Part shown: piece after piece, positions 1 to 4,279 of the stretch
How positions within the stretch are numbered: position 1 is the first letter of the stretch
How the letters are laid out: every line of letters starts with the position of its first letter
Source: Chloroflexota bacterium
Lineage (GTDB): Bacteria > Chloroflexota > Limnocylindria > Limnocylindrales > CSP1-4
Direction of reading: 5' to 3'
Length of the DNA: 8,855 bases
NCBI GenBank assembly: GCA_016200675.1
Contig: JACQEH010000080.1
Span: 1-8,855 of the forward strand
Position numbers and translations under genes: made by a program
Notes under the pieces: generated by a model
Databases searched by the model: none
What the model was told of the DNA's origin: nothing
The model's input: the letters and a program-made list of their open reading frames with translations, nothing else

Positions 1-1
1 C

Positions 2-829
2 GCCCGGATCGTCCGGACCGCCGACGACGTCGGCTTCGACTCGATCTGGGTGATGGACCACTTCTTCCAGATCCGGAGCGTCGGCCGTCCCGAGGAGCCC
101 ATGCTCGAGGGCATGACGGCCCTCGGCTGGATGGCCGCCAACTCGGCGCGGGCGCGCCTTGGGCTGCTGGTGGGCGGTATCCACTATCGCCAGCCGGCCC
201 TCTGGATCAAGTCGGCCACGACGCTCGACGTCCTGTCCGGCGGGCGGGCCTGGTTCGGCATCGGGGCCGCCTGGAACCAGGCCGAATCGGCGTCGCTCGG
301 GTTCCCGTTCCCGCCCCTCGGGACGCGTTTCGAAATGCTCGAGGACACCCTCCGGATGGCCCACGGGATGTGGTCCGGCGAGCGCGGCTCGGAGGAGGAC
401 TTCACGGGCCGGCACGTCCATGCCGGCCGCCTGATGAACTCGCCGCAGGCCCTCAGCCGGCCGCGGATCCCGATCATGATCGGCGGCGGCGGCGAGCAGA
501 AGACGCTCCGCATGGTTGCCCAGTACGGCGACGCCACGAACGTCTTCGGCGGGCCAGAGAAGATCCACCACAAGTACGAGGTCCTGCGCGGCCACTGCGA
601 CGAGGTCGGCCGGCCCTACGACGAGATCCAGCGCTCCACGCTCCAGTCGGTCCACGTGGATGCCGACGGAGCCGACGGGGCCGAGACGCCGTCCCAGGTG
701 ACCGCCCGCTTCGCGGAGCTCGGCGATGCCGGGGCCCAGGCGGTCCTCTTCAGCGTCCGCGACGTCTGGAAGACGGACAAGCTCGAGCTCCTCGGCCGGA
801 CCCTCATCCAGGACCTCCGCTCGCTCTGA
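2..829 (+). CDS. LLM-class (luciferase-like) F420/flavin-dependent oxidoreductase, 5' truncated
   Basis: The reading frame is open from the left edge, so the N-terminus (probably about 20-30 residues including the first beta strand) lies outside the window; 275 codons plus TGA are visible. Seen: an early segment ADDVGFDSIWVMDHF, a central R-A-W-F-G-I-G-A-A-W-N segment (about window residues 82-92), and PRIPIMIGGGGEQKTLR (about 154-170) followed by AQYGDATNVFGG. Family knowledge: this order is typical of the bacterial luciferase-like TIM-barrel family, especially the F420-dependent oxidoreductase subgroup, where the Gly-rich loop lies near the cofactor phosphate. These soluble enzymes transfer hydride between F420H2 or FMNH2 and small organic substrates. 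Neither the substrate nor the cofactor (F420 or FMN) can be read from this sequence. The C-terminus looks complete. No neighbour suggests a pathway. Family call is firm, specific function unknown. Confidence 0.9.
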   Translation, partial: ARIVRTADDVGFDSIWVMDHFFQIRSVGRPEEPMLEGMTALGWMAANSARARLGLLVGGIHYRQPALWIKSATTLDVLSGGRAWFGIGAAWNQAESASLGFPFPPLGTRFEMLEDTLRMAHGMWSGERGSEEDFTGRHVHAGRLMNSPQALSRPRIPIMIGGGGEQKTLRMVAQYGDATNVFGGPEKIHHKYEVLRGHCDEVGRPYDEIQRSTLQSVHVDADGADGAETPSQVTARFAELGDAGAQAVLFSVRDVWKTDKLELLGRTLIQDLRSL

Positions 830-850
830 TCGCGGGCCGGCGTCGGGCAG

Positions 851-906
851 GGCCGGTGTCGACTGAAGGCACCACTCGGCGAGTACGACCTTCCTAGTCG
901 ACGGCC
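851..906 (+). repeat. Extended multi-segment stem-loop after the LLM gene
   Basis: Twenty-one bases after the stop codon lies a nested dyad. GTCGACT (858-864) pairs with AGTCGAC (896-902). GAAGG (865-869) pairs with CCTTC (889-893), leaving a two-base bulge (894-895). A distal ACTC (874-877) pairs with GAGT (881-884) around a GGC loop. An outer GGCC (851-854) can pair with GGCC (903-906) if 855-857 bulges out. No T-run follows, so it is not a classical intrinsic terminator, although high-GC bacteria often lack the T-run. It could end the LLM transcript, protect its 3' end, or be a protein-binding dyad. The pairing is seen directly; the role is inference. Confidence 0.5.
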
Positions 907-914
907 GCCGCCCG

Positions 915-920
915 TACTGT
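915..920 (+). promoter_or_regulatory. Weak candidate -10 element upstream of the toroid-GGDEF gene
   Basis: TACTGT matches the TATAAT consensus at 4 of 6 positions. It would start transcription near 925-927, giving a leader of about 72 bases before the GTG at 999. No convincing -35 lies 16-18 bases upstream. It is listed only because it is the best candidate in this gap. Confidence 0.2.
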
Positions 921-930
921 GACCATGCAC

Positions 931-955
931 CCGGGAGCATCCAATCGGCTCCCGG
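931..955 (+). repeat. Hairpin in the leader of the toroid-GGDEF gene
   Basis: CCGGGAGC (931-938) and GCTCCCGG (948-955) are perfect complements around a nine-base loop. A competing outer pairing of GCACCC with GGGTGC (about 927-932 with 962-967) is also possible. It is followed by TCTCGAGG rather than a T-run. It could be a terminator-like element for upstream transcription, or a 5'-UTR structure of the next gene, 43 bases downstream. Nothing in the sequence decides between these. Confidence 0.4.
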
Positions 956-998
956 TCTCGAGGGTGCCCGTGGGCCGCTTCTCTCCCGTGGTCCGTCC

Positions 999-2651
999 GT
1001 GTCGCTGAAGACGAGCTGGTCCGGCGACGCGCCGCTGGCGTGGGACGGCTGGCAGGGCATGGGCGCGGACCGCGCGTCGCGCTCCCCCATCGACCCCGGC
1101 CCGCCGACCCGCAAGCGACGCTCGCCGGGCGTCGCCACGGCCGCCGCGGCGCGCACGCCGGCCGAGGCGATCGAGCGGGCACGCGACGCCCTGCTGACGG
1201 CGATCCCGCGCCTCGAGCTCCGCGACCCGATGCTCCCGAGCGCCCTCCGATTTGCTCTCGACCACGGTCACGACATCCTGCCCTCGCCGCTCCTCGGAGC
1301 GTGGCGGACGCGGATGCTGGCCTCGGGCGCACCGGACCGCGATCTGCCCTGGTCGCTCGGCTTCGACGCGGCGCCCAACTCGCCCGCCTACGACCCGACC
1401 GACGGCGTCGGGGCTCTGTGGCGCCCGCGGGAGCGCGACTGGCTCGAGCGCGACGCCACGGCCTTCGGCCACCGGCTCCTGGCGCCCATCGCCCTCGCCG
1501 AGAACGTCGACTTCCTCGCCCGCCTGCGCGACGCCGCCGACCCGTCGGTCGCCCGGACCGCCGACGAGATCCTCAGCGAGCTCCAGCCGCGCATGGAGGC
1601 GGACCTGGCGACGGCGATCCACGGCGGCGACCCGTGGCGGGACACGTTCGCGATCTGGCTCCTCGCCCGCCGCCCGGAGGCGCTGGCCCTCCTCCACCCG
1701 ATCGCCTTCGCCATCACCACCCGCTACGGAACGCTCGCTAGCCGCCTCGCCGGCCTCGTCTGCGGCGTCCGCTACCCGTTCGAGGCCGTCCCCCTCGTCT
1801 CGGCCAACGCCCACCTTGGGAGCGCCCTGTGGCGGCTCGACTACCGACCCTCGCTGCTGCCCGGGATCGTCGCCTTCGTGGCGGCCAGGCGCACCCGCGA
1901 CGGCGGCTTCGCCGACGAGAGCCAGGGCGCCGACGTCCTGACCACCCTTGCCGCCGCCGACCTCCTCGCCACCCTCGATCCCGCCTTCGACCCGGCACCC
2001 ACGATGGCCTGGTTCACCGCCGCCCAGGAGCGCGACGGCTGGTGGCGGGCGCTCGATCCCGAGGTCCCCTGGCTGACCGCGACCATCGTCGAATGGCTGG
2101 AGCTGGCCTCGCGGCCGTTTGCCGAGCGCTTCCGCTGGCCGGCCTACCAGCGCACCGAGCTGGACCGCAAGACCGGCATCCCCGGCTACGCGGCATTCGA
2201 CCGGCTCGCCCGTGTCTTCGAGACGCTGCCGAGCATCGCCAACGCGCCGGTCTCGATCGCCTTCGGCGACCTCGCCGGCTTCCGCGAGTTCAACACGGCT
2301 CACGGGCAGGGCATGGGCGATCGCGTCCTCCGGACCTTCGCGACCGCCCTCTCCGAGATCGACGCCTCGCTGTCCGTCCGCGACGGCGGCGACGAGTTCC
2401 TCGTCGTGGGGGCGCCCGGACGCGAGTCGCTGATGACCGACCTCGAGGCATTCAGGTCGCGCTGGCCGGCGCGCTTCGACCGCGAGTACGGGTCGGCCAT
2501 GGGCGCGGTCGCCCCGCGGCTCCTGCTGGCGGATGCCCACGGCCGGAACCTGCGGGCCATGCGCGACCGCCTGGGCCAGGGGATCGCCGGCCTCAAGGCT
2601 GCCGTCCCCGACCCGCCGCCGGAAGGCGTCCTGAGCATCCTCCGGCCCTGA
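999..2651 (+). CDS. Terpene-cyclase-like alpha/alpha-toroid repeat protein fused to a GGDEF domain
   Basis: A 550-residue soluble-looking protein with no evident signal peptide or membrane segment. The C-terminal part (about 388-550) reads as a GGDEF domain: DRKTG (389-393) matches the DxLTG entry motif, FGDLAGFREFN matches DxDxFKxxN, GMGD follows, and an intact GGDEF lies at 463-467. Family knowledge: GGDEF domains condense two GTP into cyclic di-GMP. Deviations are a second DxD aspartate replaced by Ala, Lys replaced by Arg, and no RxxD inhibitory site upstream of GGDEF. The middle (about 240-385) resembles squalene-cyclase/prenyltransferase helical repeats: RRTRDGGF (about 297-304) and FTAAQERDGWW (about 339-349) follow the QW-repeat pattern. 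The first 240 residues are helix-rich and unrecognised. The acidic catalytic DxDD motif of class II terpene cyclases was not found, so the toroid may be a ligand-binding sensor (inference). The GTG start has no clear Shine-Dalgarno; ATG at 1059 is an alternative. The gene stands alone. Confidence 0.82.
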   Translation: MSLKTSWSGDAPLAWDGWQGMGADRASRSPIDPGPPTRKRRSPGVATAAAARTPAEAIERARDALLTAIPRLELRDPMLPSALRFALDHGHDILPSPLLGAWRTRMLASGAPDRDLPWSLGFDAAPNSPAYDPTDGVGALWRPRERDWLERDATAFGHRLLAPIALAENVDFLARLRDAADPSVARTADEILSELQPRMEADLATAIHGGDPWRDTFAIWLLARRPEALALLHPIAFAITTRYGTLASRLAGLVCGVRYPFEAVPLVSANAHLGSALWRLDYRPSLLPGIVAFVAARRTRDGGFADESQGADVLTTLAAADLLATLDPAFDPAPTMAWFTAAQERDGWWRALDPEVPWLTATIVEWLELASRPFAERFRWPAYQRTELDRKTGIPGYAAFDRLARVFETLPSIANAPVSIAFGDLAGFREFNTAHGQGMGDRVLRTFATALSEIDASLSVRDGGDEFLVVGAPGRESLMTDLEAFRSRWPARFDREYGSAMGAVAPRLLLADAHGRNLRAMRDRLGQGIAGLKAAVPDPPPEGVLSILRP

Positions 2652-2662
2652 CGCCCGGTTCG

Positions 2663-2680
2663 GGCCGGCCCGGGCCGGCC
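2663..2680 (+). terminator. Perfect GC palindrome, possible terminator of the toroid-GGDEF gene
   Basis: GGCCGGCCCGGGCCGGCC is its own reverse complement over all 18 bases and begins 12 bases after the TGA of the preceding gene. As RNA it can fold only with a small central loop, and no T-run follows. Its position between two genes with separate promoters fits a terminator of the U-tract-less type, but palindromes arise easily at this GC content. Confidence 0.35.
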
Positions 2681-2688
2681 TCTGCCGT

Positions 2689-2705
2689 ATACCCCCCAGG
2701 GGTAT
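2689..2705 (+). promoter_or_regulatory. CsoR/CstR-family-type operator upstream of trxB
   Basis: ATACCCC (2689-2695) and GGGGTAT (2699-2705) form a perfect 7+7 inverted repeat around CCA. Family knowledge: A/T-flanked G/C tracts of the form ATACCCC-n3-GGGGTAT are typical operators of the CsoR (copper) and CstR (persulfide/sulfite) members of the DUF156 repressor family. The site is centred at 2697, exactly where a -35 hexamer would fall relative to the extended -10 at 2714-2722, so bound repressor should block RNA polymerase. The repressor gene is not in the window and the inducer is unknown. Confidence 0.65.
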
Positions 2706-2713
2706 CGCGGGCG

Positions 2714-2722
2714 TGCTACGAT
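2714..2722 (+). promoter_or_regulatory. Extended -10 promoter of trxB, consistent with a leaderless transcript
   Basis: TGCTACGAT fits the extended -10 pattern TGnTAnnaT. The hexamer TACGAT ends at 2722, so transcription is expected at about 2729-2730, where the GTG start codon begins. There is no Shine-Dalgarno before that GTG, which fits leaderless initiation. No -35 consensus is present, as is common with extended -10 promoters. Confidence 0.5.
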
Positions 2723-2729
2723 TGACCCC

Positions 2730-3791
2730 GTGACCGACACCGGCAAGGTCGCCCCGTTCGGCGGCTTCTCCATCGCCTTCGCCCCTGACGCGCCGACCCC
2801 GGCCGCCGGCGGACCGACCTCGATCGCCGATCGGCCGGAGCGGACCGACGCCAAGGTCGTGATCGTCGGCTCGGGACCGGCCGGCCTGACCGCCGCCATC
2901 TACGCTGCGCGGGCGAACCTCGAGCCGATCGTGATCGCGGGCTCCGCCCCCGGCGGGCAGCTGATGCTAACCAGCGACGTGGAGAACTACCCAGGCTTCC
3001 CCGACGGCATCCAGGGTCCGGAGCTCATGGCCGCCTTCCGGGCCCAGGCGGAGCGGTTCGGGACACAGTTCGCCGATGTCGACCTCGACCGCGTCGACTT
3101 CTCGTCGCGGCCCTTCCGGCTCTGGGCGCGTGGCACCGAGTACCGGGCCCAGGCGGTGATCGTGGCCACCGGCGCCTCGGCGATGTGGCTCGGGCTCGAC
3201 AGCGAGACCCGTCTCCGGGGCCGCGGCGTGTCCGCCTGCGCCACGTGTGACGGGTTCTTCTTCAAGGACCGCGAGATCGCGGTGGTCGGTGGCGGCGACA
3301 CGGCCTTCGAAGAGGCGACCTACCTCACCCGCTTCGCTTCGAAGGTCCATCTCCTCCATCGGCGCGACGAGTTCCGGGCCAGCCGGATCATGGTCGAACG
3401 GGCCCGGGAGAACCCCCGGATCGAGATCCACACCAACACCGGCATCGACGAGGTCCTCGGCGACGCCAAGGTCGACGGCCTCGCCCTCCGCGACACGGCC
3501 ACCGGGGAGACGCGGACCATGCCCATCCAGGGGCTCTTCATCGCCATCGGGCACCGCCCCAACACCGAGGCCTTCCGTGACTGGCTGGAGGTCGACGCCA
3601 AGGGCTACCTCGTGGTGCAGGACCAGACGAACTCGAAGGTCGAGGGCGTCTTCATCGCCGGCGACGTCCACGATCACCGCTACCGCCAGGCCATCACGGC
3701 CGCCGGCGACGGCTGCCGCGCGGCGATCGACGCCGAACGCTGGCTCGAGGCCGAGGGCATCACCGAGGCGAACACCCTGACCGCCTGGTGA
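2730..3791 (+). CDS. trxB: Thioredoxin-disulfide reductase
   Basis: A 353-residue FAD/NADPH enzyme that reduces oxidised thioredoxin in the cytoplasm. Seen in order: FAD-binding GSGPAG (47-52), APGGQL then ENYPGFP (about 73-92), redox-active CATC (Cys170 and Cys173), NADPH-binding GGGDTA (187-192), HRRDEFRAS (210-218, whose arginines select the NADPH phosphate), ATG/GHRPNT strand motifs, and the C-terminal FAD motif GDVHDHRYRQAITAAGDG (311-328). All catalytic features are intact. The enzyme body is normal length, but it carries about 40 extra N-terminal residues before AKVVIVGSGPAG, rich in Ala, Pro and Gly. The usual family length is near 310-320. GTG at 2730 is chosen because no in-frame start nearer the Rossmann strand keeps that strand whole, and because the promoter places the transcript start there. 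No thioredoxin gene is adjacent. Regulation probably acts through the CsoR/CstR-type palindrome just upstream (inference). Confidence 0.95.
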   Translation: MTDTGKVAPFGGFSIAFAPDAPTPAAGGPTSIADRPERTDAKVVIVGSGPAGLTAAIYAARANLEPIVIAGSAPGGQLMLTSDVENYPGFPDGIQGPELMAAFRAQAERFGTQFADVDLDRVDFSSRPFRLWARGTEYRAQAVIVATGASAMWLGLDSETRLRGRGVSACATCDGFFFKDREIAVVGGGDTAFEEATYLTRFASKVHLLHRRDEFRASRIMVERARENPRIEIHTNTGIDEVLGDAKVDGLALRDTATGETRTMPIQGLFIAIGHRPNTEAFRDWLEVDAKGYLVVQDQTNSKVEGVFIAGDVHDHRYRQAITAAGDGCRAAIDAERWLEAEGITEANTLTAW

Positions 3792-3868
3792 TCCGGCGGC
3801 GGGCGCCTTCGGCGGTCGCGGTGAAGTTCGGCGAAAGGTTCGACAAGGGAGGCCCGGTTGCGCGGCCG

Positions 3869-4201
3869 GGCCAGCTCCATCCCCCCAACGACGCCTACCC
3901 GCTGGCCAACGGTGACAGCATCGCGGCCGGCATCGGGACTTGCCGGATCCTCGAGATCGCCCACCGACACGTCGATCGCCGCCGGGGGGGCCGGGCCGGC
4001 GACTGCCGGCACGCGGCCGGGGTCACCACTGGCGAACGGTCTCGTCTCTGTCAACGATGACTTCCGGCACCGCCTCGTGGTCTTCGACCCGTCGACGGGC
4101 ACCATCGTCTGGCAGTCGGGAAGACCGATCAGCCGGGCGCGACCGACCGCCTCCTCAACGCCCCAGGCGGGCACCAGGGCCTGCGGGTCGGGATGTTCTG
4201 A
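3869..4201 (+). pseudogene. Relic of the C-terminal part of a beta-propeller (NHL/PQQ-like repeat) protein
   Basis: Three pieces of one protein appear in two frames. Piece A (about 3869-3961) reads GQLHPPNDAYPLANGDS...CRILEIA. Piece B (about 3960-4115), shifted by one base, reads PTDTSIAAG...PLANGLVSVNDDFRHRL then VVFDPSTGTIVWQ. Piece C (4118-4201), back in the first frame, reads GKTDQPGATDRLLNAPGG...GMF and ends at TGA. In order they give the repeat pattern PLxNGD...ND.xHRxxVxDPxTxxIVWQ-xGKTDxPG, which I associate with NHL/PQQ-like beta-propeller proteins. The data fit one extra base near 3962 and one missing base near 4117; restoring the latter gives WQYGKTD. No N-terminal blades, start codon or ribosome site is present, so this looks like a decayed fragment rather than a gene with two read errors. 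It fills most of the 484-base gap between trxB and the ABC exporter. The first 78 bases after trxB hold nothing I recognise. Confidence 0.6.
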
Positions 4202-4207
4202 CCATCG

Positions 4208-4216
4208 TGGTACGTT
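4208..4216 (+). promoter_or_regulatory. Candidate extended -10 promoter for the ABC exporter
   Basis: TGGTACGTT follows the extended -10 pattern TGn-TACnnT and resembles the trxB element. The hexamer ends at 4216 and would start transcription at about 4223, on an ATG. No good -35 is present 16-18 bases upstream. Confidence 0.35.
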
Positions 4217-4222
4217 CCGTGC

Positions 4223-4279
4223 ATGTCCCCGGAGCGGCGTGATCGCCGCCTGATCGCTCCTCGCAAGGCCGGCCGATGA
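4223..4279 (+). CDS. Possible 18-codon leader peptide overlapping the ABC exporter start
   Basis: ATG at 4223 opens an 18-codon frame (MSPERRDRRLIAPRKAGR) whose TGA at 4277-4279 overlaps the exporter's ATG at 4276 as ATGA. The ATG sits at the transcription start predicted from the extended -10 at 4208-4216, so it could be translated leaderlessly and pass ribosomes to the exporter, whose own Shine-Dalgarno (AAGG at 4265-4268) is poor. The peptide is strongly basic (seven Arg/Lys). Short open frames are common at this GC content, and no homology is recognised. Evidence is positional only. Confidence 0.25.
   Translation: MSPERRDRRLIAPRKAGR

Noticed and set aside
370..897. Arg/Pro-rich + strand frame overlapping the end of the LLM gene
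   Set aside because: It is an out-of-frame reading of the LLM gene with a composition typical of shadow frames.
931..955. Hairpin as a classical intrinsic terminator
   Set aside because: No T-run follows, so it is reported only as a hairpin.
894..2540. 548-codon open frame on the - strand opposite the toroid-GGDEF gene
   Set aside because: Its Arg/Gly/Glu-rich translation shows no recognisable motif, while the + strand frame carries GGDEF and QW-type motifs. At this GC content antisense frames stay open by chance.
3788..4060. 90-codon frame directly after trxB as an intact small gene
   Set aside because: Only its middle (HPPNDAYPLANGD to LEIA) resembles protein. After about 3961 it becomes Arg-rich nonsense, while the matching continuation is in another frame, so it is treated as part of the propeller relic.
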